Shown here piece by piece: positions 35,712-44,964 of a DNA stretch of 64,000 nucleotides (position 1 is its first letter; each line of letters starts with the position of its first letter). The stretch is from the NCBI GenBank assembly GCA_963814095.1, contig CAWFBT010000027.1, forward strand, positions 62,001 through 126,000, given 5' to 3'. The notes under the pieces are model-generated. The model was not told where the DNA came from. It did no database searches and saw nothing but the letters and a program-made list of their open reading frames with translations. Made by a program: the position numbers and the translations under genes. The stretch is from JACVRW01 sp963814095 (GTDB lineage: Bacteria > Actinomycetota > Thermoleophilia > Solirubrobacterales > Thermoleophilaceae).

Positions 35712-36861
35712 CTACGGCGCCAGCTCGTAGCGGAAGTCGGTCAGGCGCTCGGCGCCGTCGTCCGTGATCAGCAGCAGATCCTCGAGCCGCACGCCGCCGT
35801 AGCCGTTGCGATAGCAGCCGGGCTCGACCGCCACGACGTCGCCCGGCACGAGCGGGTCGACGCCCGTGCGGCCGAGCGCGGGCTCCTCGTGCACCTCGAG
35901 CCCGACGCCGTGCCCGAGCGAGTGGAAGAAGCCGTCGCGCAGCGACTCGCCCTCGGGCTTCGTGCGCTGGGTCGGCTCGCCCGCCTCCTCGAAGACGTCG
36001 CAGGCGGCATCGAACAGCTCGCGCCCGGCGACGCCGGGCCCGGCCATCTCGACGACCCGCTCGAGCGCCGTGCGGCAGAGCCCGTGCCACGCGACCACGT
36101 CCTCGGCCGGCTCGCCGCCGCAGACGAACGTGCGCGTCATGTCCGCCCAGCAGCCCGTCTGCTCGTCGCGCGGCCAGAGGTCGATGATGATCGGCACGCC
36201 CGCGGGGAGCGGGCCGCTGCCCTGCTCGTGACCGGAGGCGCCCGCGGCCCCGGCGGCGACGATGATGTCCTCCGGTGCGGGTGCGCCGAGCTCGGCGCAG
36301 ACCTCGCGGATCGTCGAGCGCACCGCCTCGGAGGTGAGCGTCTCGCCGTCGAGGACGAGCTCCCCGCCCCTCGTGCGCCGCGCCGCGCAGCAGCTCCGCG
36401 GCGGCGGCCATGCCGGCGTCGGCGGCAGCCTGGGCGCGGCGCACGCCCTCGATCTCCGCCGGCGTCTTCGAGCGTCGCCGGTGGATGAACTCGAGCTCGT
36501 CGGCCACCAGCTCGATGCCGTCGGCGCGCAGGCGGTCCGCCACCGCCATCGGCAGAGCGGCCGGCACGACCAGGCGGCGGGCTTCGAGCCGGGCGGCAGC
36601 CCGCGAGCACAGCTCGACGTCGATGTCGTGCCAGCGCATGCCGCTGGCGACCAGCTCGTCGAGGCCGAGCCCGTATGGATCGACGATCTCGACGTCGGGC
36701 GCCGCCACGGCGATGCGACCGGCCTCGAGCTCCGAGACCACGACCACCCGCCGGCCGTCGACCTCGAAGTACGAGATCGGGTCGAGGATCCCGAGCGGCA
36801 GCTCGTGCCGGAGCGCGGCCGAGCGGTGGGTGTCACCGTGGATGAGGACGTCAGGCGCCAT
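35712..36861 (-). CDS. M24-family metallopeptidase (Xaa-Pro peptidase-like), one frameshift
   Basis: About 383 residues from ATG 36861. The creatinase-like N-terminal domain ends near FIHRRRSKTPAEIEGVRRAQ. A shift near 36375 leads to the pita-bread domain: GVPIIIDLWPRDEQTGCWAD (first Asp), DMTRTFVCGGEP (second Asp), FFHSLGHGVGLEVHEEPALG (His, Glu) and the C-terminal metal ligand Glu in VVAVEPGCYRNGYGGVRLED. Dinuclear Mn/Co proline dipeptidase or aminopeptidase P activity is expected. It is convergent with the hydrolase at 35710. Confidence 0.88.
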
Positions 36862-36880
36862 GACGACGGAGCCTATGCGT

Positions 36881-38300
36881 TCAGGACTGGCCGTTCTCCT
36901 CGCGCTCGCGGCGCTTGCCCTGGCTTTCTGGCCCTTGTCGCGCTCCTTCTGGCGGGCGGCACGGTCTGCCTGGGCGTCCTCGCGCGCGCCCTCCGAGCCG
37001 CGCGTCGCAAACGCGTACTGGTGCGACTGCCCGGTGATGTACACCCGCTTCTCGTCGGCCACCACCGGGTTCGCGTACTTCCCGTCGCGGAAGCGCCAGA
37101 CGCGGCTTGCCGTCGCTCGCACGCACCGCGTAGGTCGAGTCGCGGCCCTGCGCCACTGCGCGCTGCGCCTCCGAGCCGCAGGTCGAGCAGACGGCGTAGT
37201 ACACGAGCTCGTCCATCACGGTCGGCGCGGCGTGGACCGCGCCCTGCGCATCGATCTCCCAGCGCGTGTCGCCCGTGGCCGCGTCGAGCGCGTAGAGCTT
37301 CCCGTCGTAGGTGCCTACGAAGACCTTGCGCCTGTAGACGGCTGCGGCACCGTAGATGTACGAGCCGAGCGGGCGCGCCCAGAGCAGGTTGCCGCGTCTT
37401 CGCGCCGTACACGTACATCGTGCCGTCGGTGTTGCCGATGTAGACGCGCCCATAGGCGATCGTCGGCGTGGCGTACCAGAACTCGCGTGAGCCGAAGCTC
37501 GAGTTCGACTGCGCGCTCCAGATCTGCTTGCCGTTGCCGGCGTTGAGCGCGTAGAGCGTGCCGCCGTCGGAGGCGATGAAGATGCGGCCCTTCCAGTAGG
37601 CCGCCGAGGTGTTGACCTGCTGGTCAGCCTGGAAGCGCCACTTCTGGCGCCCCGTCTTCGCGTTCAGGGCGATCACGTCGTTGTTCCAGGTGCCGACGTA
37701 GAGCGTGTCGTTGCGGAGCAGCGGCGACGACTCCACCGGCGCCGTGTCGTGGCGCCACAGCTCACGGCCCGTATCGGCGTCCCAGGCGACCACATAGCCG
37801 TTCGCACCGGCCTGGTCCTGCAGGCACTCGACGGGGTGCATGTAGGCCTGGTAGACGACGCCCTTTCCGATCGTCGGCGACGAGGCGGCGCAGCGGTTCG
37901 TGTCCTTCTTCCAGTCGACCTTGCCCGTCTTCGCGTCCAGCGCGAAGAACAGGCCCTTCTGCTGGGCGAGGTACACGCGCCCATAGCCGATCGAGGGCGG
38001 GAACTCGAGCGTGTCGTGCGCGTCGATCTTCCAGAGGCGCCGGAACGGCGGCCGGTGGTCGTAGGGGGAGATGTGCTGGCGCCCGATGTCGTAGCCGTAG
38101 GTCGGCCAGGCGCGCGCGATCTCCTTGTCGGGCGGCGGAGGCGGCGGCTCGGGCTCGTCGGTGACCACGAACTCCTCCGTGGCGGAGCCCCGCTTCTCGA
38201 GCGGCTGGTTCTCGTTGTAGGCGTAGACGCCGATCGCGACCGCGAGCACGATCACGAGCAGCGCTACGCCGATCAGCAGACGACGGTGTCGGCGGAACAT
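36881..38300 (-). CDS. Membrane-anchored PQQ-type beta-propeller protein, frameshifted
   Basis: About 470 residues. N-terminal anchor LLIGVALLVIVLAVAIGVYA, then a Pro-rich linker and PQQ/BamB-like blades: WKIDAHDTLEFPPSIGYGRV, FFALDAKTGKVDWKKDTN, VVAWDADTGRELWRHDTAPV, VIALNAKTGRQKWRF, LYALNAGNGKQIWSAQ. A shift near 37393 gives ARPLGSYIYGAAAVYRRKVF and LYALDAATGDTRWEIDAQGA. Another near 37095 gives RVWRFRDGKYANPVVADEKR. The end is uncertain: one frame runs into the M24 gene without a stop, while another shift near 36930 gives a charged tail ending at 36881. It is a likely scaffold or sensor outside the membrane. Confidence 0.8.
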
Positions 38301-38337
38301 CGACGGGTCAGGATGGCAGACGGTCCCGCGGCAACCG

Positions 38338-40203
38338 TTAACTTCCGAGGCGCCGCCAAATGCGCTTCGTCACTTGCGGGATCTCGACGCTGAGCGCGGC
38401 CTCCTCGAGCTGACCGGCCCACTGGGCGGTGCCCGTGCGCAGCATCCAGCCGTCCCCCAGCCGGAACGCCATGAAGGCGGGCTCGCCTGGGTCGCGCCCG
38501 GCCGTGGTGAGCGCCTCGGTCTGCTTCGCGAGCCCGCGCGAGACCTCGAACTCGGTGAACTCGCCGATCAGGTCGGACAGGCCGGAGAACAGCCCCAGCT
38601 CGTCCTCGAACACGCTCAGCGGCGCGAGGCTCGTCTCGATCAGCGCGGTGCGCTCGCCGAAGGCGTCGATGCGCCGGCGTCGCGACGGGTCGCGCGCCAG
38701 CTGGCCGTCGAGCTCGACCGTGCGGCGGAACGAATCGACGCCGAACGAGGCGATGTGACCGCCCTCGGCCACGTACTCGCGGAGGCGCCGCAGCAGGTCG
38801 CCGGGCAGCCACAGCTCACTGCCGGCGAAGGCCACGCCCGGCGCATCCTCGAGCAGGGGCGGCTCGCCGCGGGCGAGCGAGATGTCGGTCGTGAGGTTGT
38901 AGCCGAGCCGCTCGCGCTCGAGCCAGCGCAGCAGCGGCGCCACCTCCGCGTTGAAGCGCGGCGGGAAGCCGCCGCCCGCAAACGGGCGATCGAGGCGCAC
39001 GGCGCGCGCGTTCTCGAGCGTGTCCGCGAACCCGTCGCCGTCGTCGTCCTCCGGGTTCAGCCCCTGCCAGCTCAGCGCCGGCAGGACGAGCAGCGGCAGC
39101 CCACCGGCGCCCACGCCGCTGACCGGGTCGGGCGCGCGCTCAGCGGCCGCCTTCGTCTGCGGCCGCCCGATCACCGCAAGCGGCCAGACCGCGCGCTGGC
39201 GGCCGGAGCGGACGCGGATGAGGTGAAGCCCGGTGAGCGCGTCCTTTGGCACCCCCACGCGGAAGCGCCCGCCGACGCGGCCGCCGCGGCGGAGCGCCTC
39301 CGGCGACCCATAGCGCGACAGCACGAAGTCGAAGGAGCGGTCGAAGGGGCCGATCTCGAGGTTCACGACCGAACCCGCCTTCACCACCGACAGCGGGCCG
39401 CGCAGCGTGAAGCTGCGCACCGACACGCCCGTGCGCGGCGCCGCCGTGCGCGGGCTCGGGATCTCGGCCGGCGCCACGGCCGGGTTCCCCGCCCTGTCGC
39501 GCACGGTCACGGTGAAGGCGTAGTCGCCGTCGGGCGCCGGGGTGGTGGCGTCGGGGCCGGCGCTGACCTCGCCGTTCCAGATCCCCTCGCGGGTCTTGAC
39601 CTGACCCTCGGGCGGCATGCCGCGGAAGCGGCGGACGACGTAGGGCCGCGGCCCGTCGTCCGTCCTGAAGACCCGGTACTCGGGGGCGGCGTTGGCGGGA
39701 CCGGCGTAGCGGACCCTCACGCGCGGCTCCTGCCCGGGCGCGGCGGGTGCGATCACCGAGGGCTCTGCGCTCACGAGCCGGATGCTCGGCGGCCTCGTGT
39801 CGACGTCGATCTCCTTGAACGAGTCGATCACGCGGCTCTCGTCGCGACGGACGACGCGCATGCGGTAGGTGCCGTCCGGCACGCGGTTGCCGTCGCCGTC
39901 CCGGCCGTCCCAGGTGAAGCGGTGCTTGGCGTCGCCGGCGAGCGTCTTCTCGTCCACGATCCGGCGCACCTCGTTGCCCTCGGCGTCCACGACCGAGAAC
40001 GTCACCTCAGCGGGCTCGGACAGGTCGAATCCGACCCGCGTCTCGTCGCGGTAGCCGTCGGCGTTGGGCGAGAAGTGGGCCGGCTTGGTAGCGAAGCGGA
40101 TGACGAGCGGAAACTCGCTCTTCAGCAGCTGCGTCGCGAAGAAGGCGGCGATGGTCGCCACCACCAGCACGGCGAACACCGCCCGAACCAGTGGCCGGGA
40201 CAT
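38338..40203 (-). CDS. Membrane-anchored protein with FlgD-Ig-like domains and a C-terminal DMF-ase/ThuA-like region
   Basis: 621 residues from ATG 40203, intact. N-terminal helix VRAVFAVLVVATIAAFFATQ; then a FlgD_ig-type module AHFSPNADGYRDETRVGFDL with FTWDGRDGDGNRVPDGTYRM, a second bacterial Ig-like repeat (NGEVSAGPDATTPAPDGDYA, FTVTVRDRAGNP) and a third domain. The C-terminal half (LLVLPALSWQGLNPEDDDGD; GYNLTTDISLARGEPPLLED; GSELWLPGDLLRRLREYVAE; GGHIASFGVDSFRR) resembles the glutamine-amidotransferase-like domain of the N,N-dimethylformamidase-C family. An extracytoplasmic structural role in surface polysaccharide is inferred from the neighbours. Confidence 0.75.
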   Translation of the reverse strand: MSRPLVRAVFAVLVVATIAAFFATQLLKSEFPLVIRFATKPAHFSPNADGYRDETRVGFDLSEPAEVTFSVVDAEGNEVRRIVDEKTLAGDAKHRFTWDGRDGDGNRVPDGTYRMRVVRRDESRVIDSFKEIDVDTRPPSIRLVSAEPSVIAPAAPGQEPRVRVRYAGPANAAPEYRVFRTDDGPRPYVVRRFRGMPPEGQVKTREGIWNGEVSAGPDATTPAPDGDYAFTVTVRDRAGNPAVAPAEIPSPRTAAPRTGVSVRSFTLRGPLSVVKAGSVVNLEIGPFDRSFDFVLSRYGSPEALRRGGRVGGRFRVGVPKDALTGLHLIRVRSGRQRAVWPLAVIGRPQTKAAAERAPDPVSGVGAGGLPLLVLPALSWQGLNPEDDDGDGFADTLENARAVRLDRPFAGGGFPPRFNAEVAPLLRWLERERLGYNLTTDISLARGEPPLLEDAPGVAFAGSELWLPGDLLRRLREYVAEGGHIASFGVDSFRRTVELDGQLARDPSRRRRIDAFGERTALIETSLAPLSVFEDELGLFSGLSDLIGEFTEFEVSRGLAKQTEALTTAGRDPGEPAFMAFRLGDGWMLRTGTAQWAGQLEEAALSVEIPQVTKRIWRRLGS

Positions 40204-40251
40204 GGAGGCGGGAGCCTAGTCGTAGCGCTCCCGTGAAAAAGTCGTCCGCCG

Positions 40252-41332
40252 ATGCGAGTCCAGCTCGTCGATCCCTCGGCGGACGTCCTGCCGTACGACC
40301 ACGCGCTTGCCGCTGCGCTTGCGCGACACGGGGCGCAGGTGGAGCTCGTGACCTCGCGCTTCGTGCACGGCCCGGCGCCCGCGCCGGACGGCTACGAGGC
40401 GCGCAACCTGTTCTACACGGCCGGCACGCGCTGGGGAGCGCGCCGCCCGGGCCTGCGGCGGGCGCTGAAGGCAGCCGAGCACGTGCCCGGCATGCTGCGC
40501 TACCGACGCCACGCGCGCGCCGCCGACGTGAGCCACTGGCAGTGGCTCTGGCTCGAGTCGCTCAGCACGCGCCTGCTCCCCCGCGGGCGCCCGCAGGTGC
40601 TGACGCTGCACAACGTGCTCCGCCGCGAGCGCTCGGCGCGGCGCCTGCTGGACGCGTTCGACGCGGTGATCGTCCACACGCGCGCCGGCGCGGAGCTGCT
40701 CGGCGGCGGCGCAGCGCGTGCACGTGATCCCGCACGGGGCGTTCGAGCACCTGACCCGGCGCCCGGACGAGCTGGCGCTGCCGCCCGAGCTCGCGGCGGT
40801 GGCGCGCCCCGTGGTGCTCTACTTCGGCATCGTGCGCGAGTACAAGGGCGTGGACGTGCTGATCGAGGCGATGCGGCACGTGCCCGAGGCGGAGCTCTGG
40901 GTGGTCGGGCGTCCCCTCGGCGTCTCGATGGAGCGGCTGCGACGGCTTGCGCCCCCCGGTCGCGTGCGCTTCGTCGACCGCTACGTGAGCGACGCCGAGC
41001 TGCCCTCCTTCTTCCGGCGAGCCGACGTGCTCGCCCTGCCGCACCGCAACGTCGACATGTCCGGCGTGCTGTTCGCGGGCCTCGCGTTCGGCAAGGCGAT
41101 GGTCATGAGCGACGTCGGCGGCTTCCACGAGCTCGTCGAGGACGAGGGCGCGGGGCGGCTCGTCCCGCCTGGCGACCCCGAGGCGCTCGGGGCAGCCCTC
41201 GCTGAGCTCGTCGAGGACAGCGCGCAGCGCCGCGAGCTCGAGCGGCGCGCCGCGGCCGCCGCGGCGGGTCCCTACTCGTGGGATCGTGTCGCCGAGCTGA
41301 CCATCGAGGTCTATCGCGGGGCCGGCGCATGA
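40252..41332 (+). CDS. Glycosyltransferase family 4, one frameshift
   Basis: About 360 residues from ATG 40252. N-terminal half: MRVQLVDPSADVLPYDHALA, HGAQVELVTSRFVHG, then QVLTLHNVLRRERSARRLLD. A shift near 40713 gives QRVHVIPHGAFEHL and VVLYFGIVREYKGVDVLIEA. Donor-site region: VLALPHRNVDMSGVLFAGLA, with GGFHELVEDEGAGRLVPPGD. It is a standard GT-B retaining transferase. The formyltransferase starts within its stop codon (ATGA), so both probably act on the same glycan. Confidence 0.88.
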
Positions 41333-42096
41333 GGGCCGTGTTCATGGCGAAGAGCAAGCGCTCCGCGGCGCGGGCGCTCGACTGGCTCGTCGACGCGGGC
41401 TGCGACGTCGCCGCGGTGCTCGCCTCGGAGCCCGACCGCTGGACCCGGGAGGAGCAGCGCGTCGACCTCGTGGCGGACAGGCACGGGCTGCCGCTCGTGA
41501 CCGAGGAGGAGCTCTACGCCGATCCGCCCACCGGCGTCGACGTCGTGATCTCGTTCCTCTACTGGAGGCTGATCCGAGAGCCGCTGATCTCGCTCGGGCG
41601 GATCGGCTGCCTCAACTTCCACCCCGCGCCGTTACCGGACCTGAGGGGCCTCGGCGGCTACAACGTCGCGATCCTCGAGCGCTTCGACGAGTGGGGCGTG
41701 TCCTGTCACTTCGTCGACGAGCACTTCGACACCGGGGATCTCGTGAGCGTCGAGCGCTTCCCGCTCGACCACGCGAACGCCACCGCCTTCTCGCTCGACC
41801 TCGAGAGCCAGGAGCGCCTGCTCGCGCTGTTCCAGCGAGTGATGGCGCGCGCCCTGCGCGGCGAAGAGCTGCCGCGGAAGGCGCAGGGCGACGGCCGCTA
41901 CGTCACGCGCGCGGAGTTCGAGGAACTGCGCCGCGTGCGGCCCGGCGACGACGTCGAGCGCAAGCTGCGCGCGTTCTGGTACCCGCCGCATCCCGGCGCC
42001 GTGATCGAGGTGGACGGCCGCCTGCTGACGCTCGTCGACGAGCGCCTGCTCGCGGAGACCGCCGACGCCTACCGCGCCGCCGGGCTCGTGCCCTGA
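41329..42096 (+). CDS. Formyltransferase (methionyl-tRNA/ArnA-type sugar N-formyltransferase)
   Basis: 255 residues from ATG 41329. The formyl-transferase fold shows DVVISFLYWRLIREPLISLG and the active-site loop GCLNFHPAPLPDLRGLGGYN (Asn and His of the N-x-H catalytic motif), followed by DEHFDTGDLVSVERFPL containing the conserved Asp. The short C-terminal domain ends RLLTLVDERLLAETADAYRA. The normal tRNA enzyme is about 310 residues, so this smaller one, coupled to a glycosyltransferase, more likely N-formylates an amino sugar. N10-formyl-THF would be the donor (family knowledge). Confidence 0.85.
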   Translation: MRAVFMAKSKRSAARALDWLVDAGCDVAAVLASEPDRWTREEQRVDLVADRHGLPLVTEEELYADPPTGVDVVISFLYWRLIREPLISLGRIGCLNFHPAPLPDLRGLGGYNVAILERFDEWGVSCHFVDEHFDTGDLVSVERFPLDHANATAFSLDLESQERLLALFQRVMARALRGEELPRKAQGDGRYVTRAEFEELRRVRPGDDVERKLRAFWYPPHPGAVIEVDGRLLTLVDERLLAETADAYRAAGLVP

Positions 42097-42971
42097 GCCT
42101 CGGGCAGCCGCTTCTCGAACCAGTGCTGCGCGTAGGGCTCGTCGTTGAAGGGCTCGACCTCTGCGTAGCCCGCCGAGCGGTAGAGCGCGATCGCCTCGGC
42201 GAGCGTCTCGTTCGTCTCGAGCCGCACGACCCGGCTCGGGCCGCGCGCCGCGTGCGACTCGAGCTCGTCCAGCAGGCGCCGGCCCAGCCCGAGGCCGCGC
42301 GCCGCCTCGGCGACCCACATGCGCTTGAGCTCGGTGGGCGCGTCGTGGTGGAACTTGAGCGCGCCGCAGCCGACGGGCTCCGACTGCAGCGACGCTACGA
42401 GCAGCAGCCCGGCCGGCGGCCTCAGCTCCGGTGCGACGGCGGAGCCGCTGAGCGCAGGATCGAAGCCCTGCGGAAAGCGCCGGTCGAGCTCGGCGGCGAA
42501 CTCGCGCAGGCAGTGGCGCGCGTGCGGATGCTCGGGATCGAGTGGCTCGATCGTGACCATCGCGGCCGTGAGCAGCCGCTCGACCTCGCCCATCGCCGTC
42601 ACGAGCCGTTCGCGCTGGCGCCCCTCGAGTGGCTCGAGCAGCGACTCGGCGAGCTCGCCGCTGCGGCGGTCGAGCAGAGCTCGCTCGCGGCGCCCGGCCG
42701 CGGTGAGGCGCGCTGTCCGGACGCGCCGGTCGCGCTCCCCGGGCCCAACCGCAACGAGCCCCTCGCTCTCGAGCTTGCGGAGCATGCGGCTCAGGTAGCC
42801 CGAGTCGAGTCCGAGCTGCTCGCGCAGCCAGCGCACGTCGCGCCCGTCGGCGCCGATCTCCCAGAGCAGGCGCGCCTCGCCGAGCGGCCGGCGACGGCCG
42901 AGGAAGTGGTCGTCGAGCGCGCCGACCCGCTGAGTCACAAGCCGGTTGAAGCGGCGGACCTGCGTGACCAT
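42069..42971 (-). CDS. MarR-type helix-turn-helix / GNAT acetyltransferase fusion
   Basis: 300 residues from ATG 42971. Residues 1 to about 145: MarR domain with RPLGEARLLWEIGADGRDVR, recognition region GLDSGYLSRMLRKLESEGLV and wing GPGERDRRVRTARLTAAGRR. Residues about 150-295: GNAT domain with QSEPVGCGALKFHHDAPTEL, acetyl-CoA loop AARGLGLGRRLLDELESHAA and LYRSAGYAEVEPFNDEPYAQ. Such MarR-GNAT fusions are known in actinobacteria and proteobacteria; targets are unknown. Its 3' end overlaps the formyltransferase end by 28 bases. Confidence 0.92.
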   Translation of the reverse strand: MVTQVRRFNRLVTQRVGALDDHFLGRRRPLGEARLLWEIGADGRDVRWLREQLGLDSGYLSRMLRKLESEGLVAVGPGERDRRVRTARLTAAGRRERALLDRRSGELAESLLEPLEGRQRERLVTAMGEVERLLTAAMVTIEPLDPEHPHARHCLREFAAELDRRFPQGFDPALSGSAVAPELRPPAGLLLVASLQSEPVGCGALKFHHDAPTELKRMWVAEAARGLGLGRRLLDELESHAARGPSRVVRLETNETLAEAIALYRSAGYAEVEPFNDEPYAQHWFEKRLPEAQGTSPAAR

Positions 42972-43014
42972 GGCCGTATCGATTACCTGACCGTAGTCAG
43001 AGATCTGGCGGCGG

Positions 43015-44055
43015 TCAAGCGGGGGGCGTCGTCGACTCGCGCACGAGCAGCTCCGCCGGGAGCACGATCCGCTTGCGCGTGCGGCGTTCCGCCATGCGTC
43101 GCTCGAGCAGCTCGAAGGCGGTCGCGCCGAGCAGCTCCGCGTCGAGCCGAACCGTGGTCAGGGCGGGCTCGAGCGCACGCGCGAAGTCCATGTCGTCGAA
43201 GCCGACGACCGACAGCTCGTGCGGGAGGCGCAGCCCGCGCTCGCGCGCAGCGAGGTAGAGGCCGGCGGCGATCAGGTCGTCGTCGCAGTAGACGGCGGTC
43301 GGGCGCTCGTCGAGCAGCGGCCCGGCGGCCTGGCGGGCGTCCTCGATCGAGATCGGCGTGAGCGCGCGCGGCTGGGTGTCCGGATCGAGCCCGGCCTCGC
43401 CGAGGACGCGCCGGCGCGCGCTCTCGCGCCGGTGGAAGGTCGGCGCGTCGAAGGCGGCGGCGAGGTGGCCGATGCGCTTGTGCCCGAGCTCGACGAGGTG
43501 CGTGAAGGCGGCCGCGGCGCCGCCCTCCGCGTCGAAGCGAACCGACGGCCGCCCGGGGGCCTCGCTTTCCATGAGCACGACGTGCTCATCGGGCCCCAGG
43601 CCACCCGGCGCGTCGACCTCGAACAGCAGGTAGCCGTCGACGGGGCCGGCCCGCAGCGCCTCGAAGGTCTGCTCCTCCCAGCGCCTGTCGTTGGCCGTGT
43701 CGACGAGCGCCACGGTGTAGCCCGCGCTGCGCGCTGCCCGCTGCGCTCCGCGCAGCACGCGGCTGAAGAACGGGTTGGTGATGTCCGGGACGAGCAGCGC
43801 GACCGCCCGCGAGCTGCCGAGCCGCAGCGCCTGGGCCGCCACGTTCGGCCTGTAGCCGAGCTCACGTGCGCAGCGCCGGACGTGCTCCTGGGTCGCCTCG
43901 GAGACGCGACCCTGGCCCTTCCCGGAGAAGACGAGGGACACGGTCGACTGCGAGACGCCCGCCCTCTCGGCCACGTCGACGCTTGTCACTCGCTGTCGCG
44001 GTGAGTCCTCGATGGAGCGGAATGGAAGCACGACGTTGAAGGCGGCCCTTGACAT
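43015..44055 (-). CDS. LacI-family transcriptional regulator
   Basis: 346 residues from ATG 44055; GTG 43989 (VTSVDVAERAGVSQSTVS) would give a more typical N-terminus. The LacI HTH is SVDVAERAGVSQSTVSLVF, with hinge GYRPNVAAQALRLGSSRAVA and the periplasmic-binding-like ligand domain VALLVPDITNPFFSRVLRGA, then FTHLVELGHKRIGHLAAAFD, DDDLIAAGLYLAARERGLRL and LSVVGFDDMDFARALEPALT. The bound sugar cannot be predicted. Operator-like palindromes lie between it and the divergent gene at 44088, implying auto- and cross-regulation. Confidence 0.92.
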   Translation of the reverse strand: MSRAAFNVVLPFRSIEDSPRQRVTSVDVAERAGVSQSTVSLVFSGKGQGRVSEATQEHVRRCARELGYRPNVAAQALRLGSSRAVALLVPDITNPFFSRVLRGAQRAARSAGYTVALVDTANDRRWEEQTFEALRAGPVDGYLLFEVDAPGGLGPDEHVVLMESEAPGRPSVRFDAEGGAAAAFTHLVELGHKRIGHLAAAFDAPTFHRRESARRRVLGEAGLDPDTQPRALTPISIEDARQAAGPLLDERPTAVYCDDDLIAAGLYLAARERGLRLPHELSVVGFDDMDFARALEPALTTVRLDAELLGATAFELLERRMAERRTRKRIVLPAELLVRESTTPPA

Positions 44056-44065
44056 GAAGCCTAGT

Positions 44066-44090
44066 CATACGTACCATGCTCATACGTATG
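44066..44090. promoter_or_regulatory. LacI-type operator region with CATACGTA repeats
   Basis: CATACGTA occurs at 44066-44073 and again at 44081-44088 within the perfect palindrome CATACGTATG (44081-44090). They sit 11-35 bases upstream of the LacI start and overlap the possible starts (ATG 44076 and 44088) of the divergent small gene. LacI-family operators typically have a central CG with A/T flanks, as seen here. Binding would block both genes. Confidence 0.6.
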
Positions 44091-44438
44091 ACGGGAATCG
44101 GTTCACAGATATTCGCCCTCATCGGAGCCGGAGCGGTGGCCGCGGGCGGCCTGCTCGGCGCGGGCAGCGGCTCGGACGAGCAGGCGCGTACGGCACTCGT
44201 GGTGGATGCGGCGCTCGCCCGTGACGGGCGCGAGCTCGTGGACGCGCGCCTGCGCGACTCCACGGCCGAGCTGCGGATCCCCCGCAACGCTGCCGAGGCG
44301 CGCATGGACGTGCGCTACCTCAGTGCGGGCGGCTACCGGCTCGTAGTCGCGGGGCCGCAGGCGAGCGCAGCCGCTGCCGGCACGCACGCCGAGCGCACCT
44401 CGACGGTGGCCGGGGCCGTGGCCGCCGCGCGCCGCTGA
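44088..44438 (+). CDS. Small exported or membrane-anchored protein of unknown function
   Basis: 116 residues from ATG 44088 (ATG 44076 adds four residues). A signal/anchor segment (IGSQIFALIGAGAVAAGGLL) is followed by about 90 residues: ARTALVVDAALARDGRELVD, TAELRIPRNAAEARMDVRYL, SAGGYRLVVAGPQASAAAAG. I recognise no family. It is divergent from the LacI gene with palindromes over the start codon, so the LacI regulator probably represses it, perhaps through a leaderless transcript. Confidence 0.6.
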   Translation: MTGIGSQIFALIGAGAVAAGGLLGAGSGSDEQARTALVVDAALARDGRELVDARLRDSTAELRIPRNAAEARMDVRYLSAGGYRLVVAGPQASAAAAGTHAERTSTVAGAVAAARR

Positions 44439-44469
44439 CGCGCCACGGGCTGCCGCTACGGTGGGCCGC

Positions 44470-44940
44470 ATGAGTGCCCCGCCCGAGCTCACCGTCCGGC
44501 GTGCCGGAGCCGGCGACGTCGCCGCCATCGGCCTGCTCCTGCACGACTTCAACACCGAGTTCGGCGAGCCGACCCCGAGCCCGGAGGCCCTCGCGGAGCG
44601 CTTCCGCGAGCTGCTCGCGCGCGACACCGTGGTCCTGCTCGGCGGCTCCGGCCCCGACGGCATCGCGGTGATGCGCTTCCGGCCAGCGATCTGGACGACC
44701 GAGCTCGAGTGCTATCTCGCCGAGCTGTACGTCGTGCCCGCACACCGTGGCCACGGGCTCGGGCGCGCCCTCATGCACGCGGCGATGGACGCCGCCCGTG
44801 CCGAGGGCGCCACCTACATGGACCTCGGCACCTCCGAGGACGACGTCGCGGCCCGGGCGCTCTACGAGAGCCTCGGCTTCAGCAACCGCGAGGGCAAGCC
44901 CGATGGACCGCTCAACTACTACTACGAGCGCGAGCTCTAG
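44470..44940 (+). CDS. GNAT-family N-acetyltransferase
   Basis: 156 residues from ATG 44470. LTVRRAGAGDVAAIGLLLHD, LAELYVVPAHRGHGLGRALM (strand 4 and the acetyl-CoA pyrophosphate loop R-x-x-G-x-G), HAAMDAARAEGATYMDLGTS and ALYESLGFSNREGKPDGPLN. A complete single-domain GNAT, without a substrate hint. It ends 24 bases before the large cyclase gene. Confidence 0.9.
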   Translation: MSAPPELTVRRAGAGDVAAIGLLLHDFNTEFGEPTPSPEALAERFRELLARDTVVLLGGSGPDGIAVMRFRPAIWTTELECYLAELYVVPAHRGHGLGRALMHAAMDAARAEGATYMDLGTSEDDVAARALYESLGFSNREGKPDGPLNYYYEREL

Positions 44941-44964
44941 AGAACCTGCCGGTAACCTCGAACG

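Noticed and set aside
35221..37122. Fusion of propeller C-terminus with the M24 peptidase in one open frame
   Set aside because: The peptidase has a good ATG at 36861, and the propeller tail reads better with a shift ending at 36881; kept as a separate question in the findings.
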